A DNA stretch of 64,000 bases from NCBI RefSeq assembly GCF_014837175.1, contig NZ_JACYFR010000002.1, positions 434,001-498,000 on the forward strand. Direction: 5' to 3'. Within the stretch, counting starts at the first letter, position 1. Each line of letters begins with the position of its first letter. Below are positions 8,553 through 16,802 of the stretch, one piece after another. The notes below the pieces were generated by a model, which searched no databases, was not told the origin of the DNA, and saw nothing but the letters and a program-made list of their open reading frames with translations. This DNA is from Cellulomonas sp. JH27-2. Lineage in GTDB: Bacteria; Actinomycetota; Actinomycetes; Actinomycetales; Cellulomonadaceae. Position numbers and translations under genes: made by a program.

Positions 8553-9640
8553 TGGCCGGGTTCTCCCAGTGGGGCAACGACCTCTACACGGGCCGTCGCT
8601 CGTACGACATCGTCGGGCGACGCCGGATCTGGTTCACGATCTCGTTGACGCTCGTGGCTCTCTCCGCGATCCTGCTCTTCAAGCCGGGCCTCAACCCCGG
8701 CATCGAGTTCAAGGGCGGCTCGCAGTTCATCGTCTCGGGCATCGACACGAGCGACCAGCAGCTCGCCATCGACACCGTGAAGTCGATCGCACCGGAAGAG
8801 TCGCCCGAGGTCACCAAGCTCGGCAGCAACTCGCTGCGGATCCAGACCGCCGAGCTCACCAACGACGAGGTCGAGGACGTCAAGAACGCCCTCATCTCCG
8901 CGTACGACGTGACGGACGACCATGTCACGAGCTCGTTCATCGGCCCGTCGTGGGGCAAGGACATCACGCGCAAGGCCATCACGGGCATCGTCGTGTTCCT
9001 GATCTTCGTCACGGTCGTCATGACGATCTACTTCCGTAACTGGCGGATGGCGATCTCGGGTCTCGTGGCGCTGTTCCACGACCTGCTCATCACGGTCGGC
9101 GTCTACGCCGCGGTCGGCTGGGAGGTGACCCCGGCGACCGTGATCGGCTTCCTGACGATCCTCGGGTACTCGATCTACGACACGGTCGTCGTGTTCGACA
9201 AGGTGCGCGAGAACACCGCGGACACGCTCGACCAGAGCCGGTTCACCTACGCCGAGAAGGCCAATCTCGCGGTCAACCAGACCCTGGTGCGGTCGATCAA
9301 CACCTCGGTCGTGGCGCTCCTGCCCGTCGCGGCGATTCTCTTCGTGGGCGCGGTGATCCTGGGAGCCGGCACGCTGCGTGACATCGCGCTCGCGCTGTTC
9401 GTCGGCATGCTGATCGGCACGTTCTCCTCGATCTTCCTGGCCACGCCCATGGAGGTCGCGCTGCGCGAGCGGGAGCCGGCGATCCGCGACCACACCCTCA
9501 AGGTGCTGGCCGCGCGTGCCGCCGGCTCGGCCGGTCAGGAGGGTGCGCTCGTGCCGAGCGTGCACTCGGCCGGTCAGCTGCGCCCGGGTGCGCACCAGGG
9601 CCAGGGCGCCCAGCCCAGGAAGCGCAAGCCGACGCGATGA
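8552..9640 (+). CDS. secF: SecF, protein translocase subunit
   Basis: A 362-residue partner of SecD with six predicted membrane segments, the first at about residues 26-46. Family motifs include GIEFKGGSQF after the first helix and TILGYSIYDTVVVFDKVREN in the fourth-fifth helix region. The ATG overlaps the secD stop by one base (TGATG), so translation is coupled. A basic, disordered tail of about 60 residues ends in RKRKPTR. apt overlaps its stop codon. Confidence 0.95.
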   Translation: MAGFSQWGNDLYTGRRSYDIVGRRRIWFTISLTLVALSAILLFKPGLNPGIEFKGGSQFIVSGIDTSDQQLAIDTVKSIAPEESPEVTKLGSNSLRIQTAELTNDEVEDVKNALISAYDVTDDHVTSSFIGPSWGKDITRKAITGIVVFLIFVTVVMTIYFRNWRMAISGLVALFHDLLITVGVYAAVGWEVTPATVIGFLTILGYSIYDTVVVFDKVRENTADTLDQSRFTYAEKANLAVNQTLVRSINTSVVALLPVAAILFVGAVILGAGTLRDIALALFVGMLIGTFSSIFLATPMEVALREREPAIRDHTLKVLAARAAGSAGQEGALVPSVHSAGQLRPGAHQGQGAQPRKRKPTR

Positions 9641-10179
9641 CGGTCCCCGACCTCGAGGCTGCCGGCCGGCGCGTCGACGAGCTGGTGCGACTGGTCCCGG
9701 ACTTCCCGGAGCCCGGAGTCCTGTTCCGCGACATCACGCCGCTCCTGGCGGACGCGGACGCGTTCGCCCAGACGTGCGACGCGCTGGCGGCGCTCGTCGA
9801 CGGGCCGGTGGACCTCGTGGCCGGCATGGAGGCCCGCGGCTTCCTGCTGGCGGCGCCGGTCGCGGTGCGGCTGGGGGCGGGCCTGATCCCGGTCCGCAAG
9901 GCGGGCAAGCTGCCGGGGCCGTCGGCGTCGGAGAGCTACTCGCTCGAGTACGGCGACGCGACCATCGAGCTCCACCCCTCGACCGTTCCCGCCGGATCCC
10001 GGGTCCTCGTCATCGACGACGTGCTCGCCACCGGCGGGACGGCCGCGGCCACGGTCCGGCTGCTCGAGCGGTGCGGTGCGCAGGTGGCGGCGGTCGCGTT
10101 CCTCGTCGAGATCGAGGCGCTGGGCGGTCGCGCGCAGCTCGTCGGGCACGACGTGCGGGCGCTCGTCCGCGTGCCCTGA
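9637..10179 (+). CDS. apt: Adenine phosphoribosyltransferase
   Basis: A 180-residue type I phosphoribosyltransferase that salvages adenine with PRPP to AMP. The PRPP-binding loop [14 protein letters not shown] is at about residues 124-137, and [15 protein letters not shown] and [10 protein letters not shown] are characteristic of Apt. The ATG overlaps the secF stop (ATGA). The secDF-apt-rel order is conserved in Gram-positive bacteria. Confidence 0.95.
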   Translation: MTVPDLEAAGRRVDELVRLVPDFPEPGVLFRDITPLLADADAFAQTCDALAALVDGPVDLVAGMEARGFLLAAPVAVRLGAGLIPVRKAGKLPGPSASESYSLEYGDATIELHPSTVPAGSRVLVIDDVLATGGTAAATVRLLERCGAQVAAVAFLVEIEALGGRAQLVGHDVRALVRVP

Positions 10180-10214
10180 CCCGGACGGCGGGCGGCAGCG
10201 CGTCCCGGCGTGCG

Positions 10215-10220
10215 TAGACT
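10215..10220 (+). promoter_or_regulatory. Candidate -10 box of rel
   Basis: TAGACT, identical to the yajC -10 box, lies in the 103-base gap between apt and rel, about 62 bases before the rel start. I see no convincing -35 box at the right spacing. It may let rel be transcribed independently of secDF-apt. Confidence 0.4.
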
Positions 10221-10282
10221 CGTGCGATCGGTTCCCCCGCCGGTCATCGCGCGAGGGAGCCACCGAGCGTGAGGGGCAAGGC

Positions 10283-12613
10283 TTGACCGACGACGTCGAC
10301 GCGACGCGGACCGGCTCCCAGGTAGCCGTGACGGACGGCACGAGCGCCCGCAGCGTGCGCGCGCGCCTGTCCCGGCTCGGCGGCCGCAGCGGGCCAGCCT
10401 TCCCGGCGCTCGAACCCGTGCTCCAGGCGGCCCGGACCAACCACCCCAAGGCCGACCTGGCCGTGGTGGAGCAGGCGTACGTCGTCGCCGAGAAGGCGCA
10501 TCGCGGGCAGCTGCGCAAGAGTGGCGACCCGTACATCACGCACCCTGTCGCGGTCGCGACGATCCTGGCCGAGCTCGGCATGACGCCGTCGACGCTCGTC
10601 GCCGCGCTGCTGCACGACACCGTCGAGGACACCGACTACTCGCTCGACCAGCTCCGGCGCGAGTTCGGCCCCGAGGTCGCGATGCTCGTCGACGGCGTGA
10701 CCAAGCTGGACAAGGTCACCTACGGCGACGCGGCGCAGGCCGAGACCGTCCGCAAGATGGTCGTCGCGATGTCGCGCGACATCCGCGTCCTCGTCATCAA
10801 GCTCGCCGACCGCCTGCACAACGCGCGGACGTGGAAGTTCGTCGCGGCCTCGTCGGCCGAGAAGAAGGCCCGCGAGACCCTCGAGATCTATGCCCCGCTG
10901 GCCCACCGCCTGGGCATGAACACGATCAAGTGGGAGCTCGAGGACCTCTCGTTCGCCACGCTCTACCCCAAGGTGTACGACGAGATCGTGCACCTGGTCG
11001 CCGAGCGTGCGCCGGCCCGCGAGGAGTATCTCGCGGTGGTGCGCGAGCAGGTGGGCGCGGACCTGCGCGGCGCCAAGATCAAGGCAACCGTCACGGGCAG
11101 GCCCAAGCACTACTACTCGATCTACCAGAAGATGATCGTCCGCGGCCGCGATTTCGCGGACATCTACGACCTGGTGGGCGTGCGCGTCCTGGTGGACTCC
11201 GTCCGAGACTGCTATGCGGCGCTCGGGTCGCTGCACGCGCGATGGAACCCGGTGCCCGGCCGGTTCAAGGACTACATCGCGATGCCGAAGTTCAACCTCT
11301 ACCAGTCGCTGCACACCACGGTGATCGGGCCCGGCGGCAAGCCGGTCGAGATCCAGATCCGCACGCACGACATGCACCGTCGCGCCGAGTACGGCGTCGC
11401 GGCGCACTGGAAGTACAAGGAGACCGCCAAGAGCCAGGGCTCCACGGCGACCACCGACACCGCCGGCAACGACATGGCGTGGCTGCGCCAGCTGGTCGAC
11501 TGGCAGAAGGAGACCGCCGACCCCACCGAGTTCCTGGACTCGTTGCGGTTCGAGATCGCCGGATCCGAGGTGTACGTCTTCACGCCCAAGGGCGACGTGA
11601 TGGCGCTGCCGCAGGGTTCGACGCCGGTCGACTTCGCCTACGCGGTCCACACCGAGGTGGGTCACCGCACGATGGGTGCACGCGTCAACGGGCGCCTGGT
11701 GCCTCTGGACTCGACGCTCGAGAACGGCGACGTCGTCGACGTGTTCACGTCGAAGTCCGAGACCGCCGGGCCCTCGCGTGACTGGCTGGGCTTCGTCAAG
11801 AGCCCGCGCGCCCGCAACAAGATCCGCCAGTGGTTCTCCAAGGAGCGCCGCGAGGAGGCGATCGAGCACGGCAAGGACGCGATCGCCAAGGCGATGCGCA
11901 AGCAGAACCTGCCGATCCAACGGCTCATGTCCCACGAGTCGCTCGTCGCGCTCGCCAACGACATGCGCTACGCCGACATCTCGGCGCTGTACGCGGCGGT
12001 CGGCGAGGGGCAGGTGTCCGCGTCGACCGTGGTCCAGCGCCTCGTGCACTCGATGGGTGGCGAGGAGGCCAGCGAGGAGGACCTCGCCGAGGCCACACGT
12101 CCGGGCCCGTCGGGTCGCCGGGTCCGCACGGGCGACCCCGGTGTGGTCGTCAAGGGCGTCGACGACGTCTGGGTCAAGCTCGCCAAGTGCTGCACCCCGG
12201 TGCCGGGCGACGAGATCATGGGCTTCGTGACGCGCGGCGCCGGCGTCAGCGTCCACCGCACCGACTGCATCAACGTCGAGCAGCTGAGGGCGCAGCCCGA
12301 GCGGATCGTCGACGTGTCGTGGTCGCAGTCGTCGTCGGCCCTGTTCCTGGTCCAGATCCAGGTCGAGGCGCTCGACCGCTCGCGGCTGCTGTCGGATGTC
12401 ACGCGCGTGCTGTCGGACAGCCACGTCAACATCCTCTCGGCGTCCGTGTCGACGTCGCGCGACCGGGTGGCGCTGTCGCGGTTCGTCTTCGAGATGGCCG
12501 AACCGTCGCACCTGGCGTCGGTGCTGGCGGCTGTGCGCAAGGTCGAGGGCGTGTTCGACGTCTACCGGATCACCGGGGCCAAGGGCGCCGAGGAGCCGTC
12601 GATCCGGGTCTGA
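10283..12613 (+). CDS. rel: Rel, bifunctional (p)ppGpp synthetase/hydrolase
   Basis: A 776-residue RelA/SpoT homologue controlling the stringent response. Domains in order: HD hydrolase (about 70-190, with LLHDTVEDT intact, so hydrolysis is expected), synthetase (about 265-385, with [12 protein letters not shown] and RFKDYIA), TGS (about 430-490), a helical/zinc-finger region with [11 protein letters not shown], and ACT (about 690-770). The synthetase carries the Gram-positive RxKD form. I chose TTG at 10283 because it follows GAGGGG; a GTG at 10328 would shorten it by 15 residues. Family length is about 740-790. Confidence 0.95.
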   Translation: MTDDVDATRTGSQVAVTDGTSARSVRARLSRLGGRSGPAFPALEPVLQAARTNHPKADLAVVEQAYVVAEKAHRGQLRKSGDPYITHPVAVATILAELGMTPSTLVAALLHDTVEDTDYSLDQLRREFGPEVAMLVDGVTKLDKVTYGDAAQAETVRKMVVAMSRDIRVLVIKLADRLHNARTWKFVAASSAEKKARETLEIYAPLAHRLGMNTIKWELEDLSFATLYPKVYDEIVHLVAERAPAREEYLAVVREQVGADLRGAKIKATVTGRPKHYYSIYQKMIVRGRDFADIYDLVGVRVLVDSVRDCYAALGSLHARWNPVPGRFKDYIAMPKFNLYQSLHTTVIGPGGKPVEIQIRTHDMHRRAEYGVAAHWKYKETAKSQGSTATTDTAGNDMAWLRQLVDWQKETADPTEFLDSLRFEIAGSEVYVFTPKGDVMALPQGSTPVDFAYAVHTEVGHRTMGARVNGRLVPLDSTLENGDVVDVFTSKSETAGPSRDWLGFVKSPRARNKIRQWFSKERREEAIEHGKDAIAKAMRKQNLPIQRLMSHESLVALANDMRYADISALYAAVGEGQVSASTVVQRLVHSMGGEEASEEDLAEATRPGPSGRRVRTGDPGVVVKGVDDVWVKLAKCCTPVPGDEIMGFVTRGAGVSVHRTDCINVEQLRAQPERIVDVSWSQSSSALFLVQIQVEALDRSRLLSDVTRVLSDSHVNILSASVSTSRDRVALSRFVFEMAEPSHLASVLAAVRKVEGVFDVYRITGAKGAEEPSIRV

Positions 12614-12641
12614 CGTCTGGGTCGGGCCCGGTCGTGATCGC

Positions 12642-13220
12642 TCAGCGCCTGACGAGGGCGAGCGTGCGCCGGGCTGAGCGGACGTGCCGCTCGCCGGTCA
12701 TGGCCCTCAGGTCGCGTGCGGCCAGTTCGGGGTCGAATCCGAACGTGAGCAGGTCGGCGACGAGCGGAACGGCCGCGTCCGTGGGCAACCACCGCGCCAG
12801 GTCCACGCCCGTGCGCTGCACGGTCGTCACTCGCAGCCCGGCCACCCACGAGAGGTCCGCGTCGGGCAGGTCGGCCTCCGCGCACACACGGTGCGGGTTC
12901 GGGGCGACCGGTCGGGTGCGCCGGTGAACCAGCACCTCGACTCGATCTGGACGGTGCCGACCCGTGTGCACCCACAGCGCCGTCGAACGGCCGATCACGG
13001 CACGGTCGGGGACGAGATCGGCGATCGCTCGGACGCGCACCTCGGGCGTCAGCCGCAGCCCTGCCGGCGCCGCGACGTCTCCCCACACGACGCGCAGGGC
13101 GCCGTCGCGGAGCTGACCGTGCCACGCGCTGGCGGGCACCCCGTCGCGACGTACGACAGCGGGGACGGCGGGCGGTGGTGGGCGGAAGCGGGCCAGTGCG
13201 GACGGCATGTCCGCCAGCAT
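12642..13220 (-). CDS. AbiEi-like hypothetical protein
   Basis: A 192-residue basic protein. The layout resembles actinobacterial proteins annotated as type IV toxin-antitoxin AbiEi-family antitoxins: a middle segment with STALWVHTGRHRPDRVEV, then RVTTVQRTGVDLARWLP. The N-terminal winged-helix part is poorly conserved and there is no C-terminal DUF559-type nuclease domain. No AbiEii-type nucleotidyltransferase toxin is next to it. Start at ATG 13220 or ATG 13208; neither has a strong ribosome binding site. It converges with rel, 28 bases away. The function is unknown and the family call is tentative. Confidence 0.5.
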   Translation of the reverse strand: MLADMPSALARFRPPPPAVPAVVRRDGVPASAWHGQLRDGALRVVWGDVAAPAGLRLTPEVRVRAIADLVPDRAVIGRSTALWVHTGRHRPDRVEVLVHRRTRPVAPNPHRVCAEADLPDADLSWVAGLRVTTVQRTGVDLARWLPTDAAVPLVADLLTFGFDPELAARDLRAMTGERHVRSARRTLALVRR

Positions 13221-13298
13221 GCCCGCGACGGAGCGACGGCGTGGGTGGCCCTGTGGAGAACCGGGCGCTGCTCGGGACGAGGCAGGCCGGAGCCGACG

Positions 13299-13334
13299 CA
13301 GCCGGCGAGACCTCGAGGGGTCTCGCCGGCTGCG
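13299..13334 (-). terminator. Terminator of the cyclophilin-DUF349 operon
   Basis: A perfect 15-bp stem (13299-13313 with 13320-13334) and 6-nt loop lies 20 bases beyond the stop of the minus-strand DUF349 gene. The T tract is absent, as is common for actinobacterial terminators. It lies within the 133-base gap between the two minus-strand genes. Confidence 0.6.
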
Positions 13335-13353
13335 ATCGTCGCTGCGCGGTCCG

Positions 13354-15090
13354 TCAGCGGGCGTCGTCCGCCGCGCGCTGGACCTGCTCGAGCCAGGCCC
13401 GGCGTGCGTCGAGCGCGGCCTGCGCATCCGCGATCTTGCGGTCGTCCTTCTTGGCCTTGGCGGCCTCGAGGTCGGCCTCGAGGCCGGCGATCGCCGCCTC
13501 CAGCTGCGCCGCCGCGCCCTCGGCGCGCGCACGCGTCTCCGGGTTGGTGCGCGTCCACTGCGCCTGCTCTGAGTCGCGGATCGCGGTCTCGACCGCCCGC
13601 AGCCGTCCCTCGACGCGCTGGATGTCACCTCGCGGGACCTTGCCGGCGGCCTCCCAGCGGTCCTGGATGGAGCGGATCGCCTGCTTGGCGGCGCCCAGGT
13701 TCTTGACCGGGACCAGCGCCTCGGCCTCGACGAGCAGCGCCTCCTTGACCTCCAGGTTGCCGCGGTACTCCTCGTCCGTGGCGGCGTTCTGGGCGTCGCG
13801 GGCCGCGAAGAAGGCGTCCTGCGCAGCGCGGAACCGGGCCCACAGCGCGTCGTCGTCCGATCGGCTGGCGCGGCCGGCCTGCTTCCACTCGGCCATCAGG
13901 TCGCGGAACGCGCCAGCGGTGGCGCCCCAGTCGGTGCTCGTCTGCAGCGCCTCGGCGCGGACCACGAGCTTCTCCTTGGTGGCCTTGGCCGACGAGTTGC
14001 GCTGCTCGAGCTCGGCGAAGAAGTGCCGACGTTCACGGTCGAACGTGGTGCGCGCGTGGCTGAACCGCTTCCACAGCGACTCCTCCGTGGGACGGTCGAG
14101 ACGCGGGCCGTTGCGCTGAGCGTCCTTCCACTCGTCGAGCAGCGTCCGCAGCTGCTCGCCGGCGGGCCGCCACTGGATGCGGCTCGGGTCCGTCTCCGCG
14201 ATCTTCTCCGCCTGCTCGACGATCGCCGTGCGGGCCTCGACGGCGGCCGCACGCGCCGCGACGCGCTCGGCCTCGGCGGCCACCCGGCGTTCCGCGGCCA
14301 CCGACCGCAGGGCGTCGAGCCGCGCGCGCAACCCGTCGAGGTCTCCGACGGCGGCCGGCTCCTCGAGCTCCGTGGTCAGCCGCGACAGCGTCTGGTCGAT
14401 CTCCTTGACCGAGAGGTCGGCGGCCTGCAGGCGGGCCTCGAAGAGCGTCACCTTGGCCTGCAGGTCCAGGAACCGGCGCACGTACAGGCCCAGGGCCTCC
14501 TCGTGGCTGGCACCAGGGAACTGCCCGACCACGCGCTCGCCGGCGGCCTCGCGCACCGAGACGGTGCCTTCGTCGTCGACGCTGCCGAACGTCGCGGCCA
14601 GGGCTGCCTCGGCCGCGTCCGCGGGCGGGGGGACGGGGCCCGACGCCGCGACCACGGGGATCGCGCTCGTCGGTGGGTGCGGCAGCGGGGCCGTGGGACG
14701 AGGGCGGGGGACCGGTCGGGGTGTGGGAGCCGGTGTGGGAGCGGGCGCGGCAGCAGCCGGGGCCTCGTCGGCGGGAGCGTCCTCGGCGGGAGCATCCTCG
14801 GCAGGCACGACCTCGTCGGCGACCGGCTCGGCCGCAGCATCGCCGGCGACCGGCTCGGCCGCAGCATCGCCGGCGACCGGCTCGGCCGCAGCGTCGTCGG
14901 CAGCAGCGTCGTCGGTTGCCGGCGCATCGGCCCCAGCCTCGTCGGGCGTCGACTCCACGGGCGACGGAGCGTCCGCCGCGACGTCGTCGGCCGCGGGCTC
15001 GTCGGCGGTCGTCGCGCTCGCCGCGGGTTCGGCCGCGGGCTCCTGCGTGACCTCGTCGGTCTGGGTCGGCTGGTCCGGGGTCTGTGTCAC
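13354..15090 (-). CDS. DUF349 domain protein
   Basis: A 578-residue cytoplasmic protein. The first about 180 residues are Ala/Asp/Glu/Pro-rich and likely disordered, including three copies of a 9-residue repeat (GDAAAEPVA type). The rest is helical, with repeated DUF349 units recognisable by the pattern EWK-AG-(10-15)-LW-RF, for example LMAEWKQAGRASRSDDDALW. A long Ala/Lys/Glu coiled coil ends the protein. DUF349 has no settled biochemical function. The GTG start overlaps the stop of the cyclophilin gene (GTGA), so the two are translationally coupled. Confidence 0.85.
   Translation of the reverse strand: MTQTPDQPTQTDEVTQEPAAEPAASATTADEPAADDVAADAPSPVESTPDEAGADAPATDDAAADDAAAEPVAGDAAAEPVAGDAAAEPVADEVVPAEDAPAEDAPADEAPAAAAPAPTPAPTPRPVPRPRPTAPLPHPPTSAIPVVAASGPVPPPADAAEAALAATFGSVDDEGTVSVREAAGERVVGQFPGASHEEALGLYVRRFLDLQAKVTLFEARLQAADLSVKEIDQTLSRLTTELEEPAAVGDLDGLRARLDALRSVAAERRVAAEAERVAARAAAVEARTAIVEQAEKIAETDPSRIQWRPAGEQLRTLLDEWKDAQRNGPRLDRPTEESLWKRFSHARTTFDRERRHFFAELEQRNSSAKATKEKLVVRAEALQTSTDWGATAGAFRDLMAEWKQAGRASRSDDDALWARFRAAQDAFFAARDAQNAATDEEYRGNLEVKEALLVEAEALVPVKNLGAAKQAIRSIQDRWEAAGKVPRGDIQRVEGRLRAVETAIRDSEQAQWTRTNPETRARAEGAAAQLEAAIAGLEADLEAAKAKKDDRKIADAQAALDARRAWLEQVQRAADDAR
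14819..14899. repeat. 27-bp tandem repeat, three copies
   Basis: Three head-to-tail 27-bp units at 14819-14845, 14846-14872 and 14873-14899; the first two are identical and the third differs by a few bases at its end. They keep the reading frame and encode the 9-residue repeats in the disordered N-terminus of the DUF349 protein. Copy number may vary between strains by replication slippage. Confidence 0.9.
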
Positions 15091-15863
15091 TTGACCTTCA
15101 CTCCCTCGATGGTGACGTCGTGCACCGGGGTCTCGGTCCCCGAGGTGGTGCCCGCGTCGGCGATGGCCTTCAGCACGTCCTCGCCGGACGTGATCTGGCC
15201 GAACACGGTGTATCCGCCCGCCGAGTCCGACGGGATGGTGCTGTCCTTGTACACAAGGAAGAACTGGCTGCCCATGGAGCTGGCGTCGCCGCCGACGCGC
15301 GCCATGGCGATGGTGCCGGCCGGGTAGACGTTGTCCGCGGGGGCGTTCTCGATCGGGCCCCAGCTGTAGCCCGGACCGTCGGTGCCCGTCCCGTCCGGCG
15401 ACCCGCACTGCAGGACGTAGATGCCCGTGGTCGTCAGGCGGTGGCAGTTCGTGCCGTCGAAGAAGCCGTCCTGCGCGAGGGTCACGAAGTTCGCGACGGC
15501 CTGCGGTGCCTTGGCGCCGTCGAGCGAGATGCCGATGTCGCCCTGCTTCAGGGAGATGTCGCCGGTCCAGGTCCGGTCCTCGGCGAGCGCCTTGTCGGGG
15601 ACGGCGGCGGCGTTCGTCGCAGCGGCCGACGGCGTCGGGGCAGCGGGAGCGGTGGTCGCCGGGTCCGACGCGAAAGCGGTGGCAGGCGTGTCGTCGCCGG
15701 TCGCCTGGACCGCGGCGACGATGCCGATCCCGAGGACGAGGACGCCGACCACCGAACCCGCGACGATCCGCTGGCGACGGCGCGCGGCGTCGTGCTGGGC
15801 CTGGCGCTGCTGCCACTTCTCGTACCGACGCTGCTGGTACTCGCGCTCGCGCTTGCTGGCCAC
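15087..15863 (-). CDS. Cyclophilin-type peptidyl-prolyl isomerase, membrane-anchored
   Basis: A 258-residue protein. An Arg/Gln-rich cytoplasmic N-terminus is followed by one membrane segment at about residues 33-53, a Ala/Thr/Pro linker, and an extracytoplasmic cyclophilin domain from about residue 105. Landmarks include FFDGTNCHRL, GTIAMARVG, SMGSQFFLVY and YTVFGQI; cyclophilins accelerate proline isomerisation in folding proteins. The substrate is probably secreted or surface proteins. The GTG at 15863 has an AGGAG ribosome binding site 7 nt upstream. The coupling to a DUF349 gene is unexplained. Confidence 0.9.
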   Translation of the reverse strand: MASKREREYQQRRYEKWQQRQAQHDAARRRQRIVAGSVVGVLVLGIGIVAAVQATGDDTPATAFASDPATTAPAAPTPSAAATNAAAVPDKALAEDRTWTGDISLKQGDIGISLDGAKAPQAVANFVTLAQDGFFDGTNCHRLTTTGIYVLQCGSPDGTGTDGPGYSWGPIENAPADNVYPAGTIAMARVGGDASSMGSQFFLVYKDSTIPSDSAGGYTVFGQITSGEDVLKAIADAGTTSGTETPVHDVTIEGVKVK

Positions 15864-15898
15864 GCACTGCTCCTAGGTCGGACGTCGTCGGGTGTGCG

Positions 15899-15916
15899 GC
15901 AGGTCGGCCGACCTGC
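15899..15916. promoter_or_regulatory. Perfect 18-bp palindrome in the cyclophilin leader
   Basis: GCAGGTCGG followed directly by its reverse complement CCGACCTGC lies between the candidate -10 box (15941-15946, minus strand) and the start of the cyclophilin gene. A perfect palindrome without a spacer just downstream of a transcription start is typical of a repressor operator. No regulator is identified. Confidence 0.4.
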
Positions 15917-15940
15917 TGCACTGCACGGGGAACCTCGGAC

Positions 15941-15946
15941 AGTCTA
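15941..15946 (-). promoter_or_regulatory. Candidate -10 box of the cyclophilin-DUF349 operon
   Basis: TAGACT on the minus strand, the same hexamer as the yajC and rel -10 boxes, about 78 bases before the cyclophilin start. No clear -35 box. It is divergent from the MBL-fold promoter at 16026. Confidence 0.5.
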
Positions 15947-16025
15947 GGCAAGCCTGGCCAGGTGCTGCGTCCCACGACCGCGCGGCAGGCACAGAGTCGT
16001 GCAACGTTCGCCGGCCGGCGCCCGG

Positions 16026-16031
16026 TAGCGT
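16026..16031 (+). promoter_or_regulatory. Candidate -10 box of the MBL-fold hydrolase (leaderless)
   Basis: TAGCGT followed by 6 nt and the ATG at 16038, the leaderless spacing. The intervening CGAGGG could alternatively act as a ribosome binding site if transcription starts further upstream. Confidence 0.45.
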
Positions 16032-16037
16032 CGAGGG

Positions 16038-16757
16038 ATGGAGGTCTTCTCGGTCGTCTCGGACGTGTTCGGCGCGCGCTGCACGGTGGTGGTCGGCGAC
16101 GACGGCAGCTGCCTGGTGGTCGACGCCGGCGCGGGTGTCGCGGAGGCCGTCGTCGGCTACGTCCGAGAGCACGCACTGACGCCCACCGCCGTGCTCCTGA
16201 CCCACGGCCACGTCGACCACACGTGGGATGCCGCGCGCCTCGCGGAGGACCTCGGTGTGCCCGTCCGGATGCATGCGGCGGACGTCTACCGCCTGGCCGA
16301 CCCGTTCGGCACGCTCGGGATCCTGGGCACCTCGCCGGGCCCCTCCCACGACCCGAGCGGCCCGCTGGCGCAGGCCCTGCTCGCGTCCGGGGTCGACACC
16401 GCGTCGTACCGGGCGCCGAGCGACGTCGTGCCGTTCGGTACGCCGCAGGGCGGGCGCGACGACGACGTGGTGCTCCAGCTGGGCGCCGTCCGCGTCGTCG
16501 CGCGCCACGCGCCGGGTCACACGCAGGGGTCGACGCTCTACCTGATGGAGATCGACGGCGAGGCCGTGGCGTTCACCGGGGACGTGCTGTTCGCGGGCAG
16601 CGTCGGCCGCACGGACCTGCCGGGCGGCGACGCGGCGACGATGGCGGACACGCTGACGCAGGTCGTCGCGCGGCTCGACCCGCAGACCGTCGTGGTCCCG
16701 GGGCACGGCCCGACGACGGACGTCGCCACCGAGCTGTCGCGCAACCCGTATCTGTGA
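16038..16757 (+). CDS. MBL-fold metal-dependent hydrolase (glyoxalase II-like)
   Basis: A 239-residue metallo-beta-lactamase-fold protein. The metal-binding THGHVDH is at about residues 55-61; later ligands are in HAPGHTQGS, TGDVLFAGSVGRTDLPGG and the final VVPGHGP. The FAGSVGRTDLPGG segment places it with glyoxalase II/YcbL-type hydrolases, which usually cleave thioesters; the exact substrate is unknown. hisS follows after 45 bases and is probably cotranscribed, an arrangement seen in other actinobacteria. Confidence 0.9.
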   Translation: MEVFSVVSDVFGARCTVVVGDDGSCLVVDAGAGVAEAVVGYVREHALTPTAVLLTHGHVDHTWDAARLAEDLGVPVRMHAADVYRLADPFGTLGILGTSPGPSHDPSGPLAQALLASGVDTASYRAPSDVVPFGTPQGGRDDDVVLQLGAVRVVARHAPGHTQGSTLYLMEIDGEAVAFTGDVLFAGSVGRTDLPGGDAATMADTLTQVVARLDPQTVVVPGHGPTTDVATELSRNPYL

Positions 16758-16802
16758 CGGACGGCGGGCGTCCTTCTCGGCCGCGTCTGCGAGGATCAGG
16801 AC

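Noticed and set aside
14819..14899. Regular repeats that might be a CRISPR array
   Set aside because: The units are head-to-tail without spacers and keep the reading frame of the DUF349 gene.
15091..16176. An N-terminal extension fusing the DUF349 frame across the cyclophilin gene
   Set aside because: The cyclophilin frame is certain and the DUF349 GTG overlaps its stop in the usual coupled way; the extension is an out-of-frame shadow.
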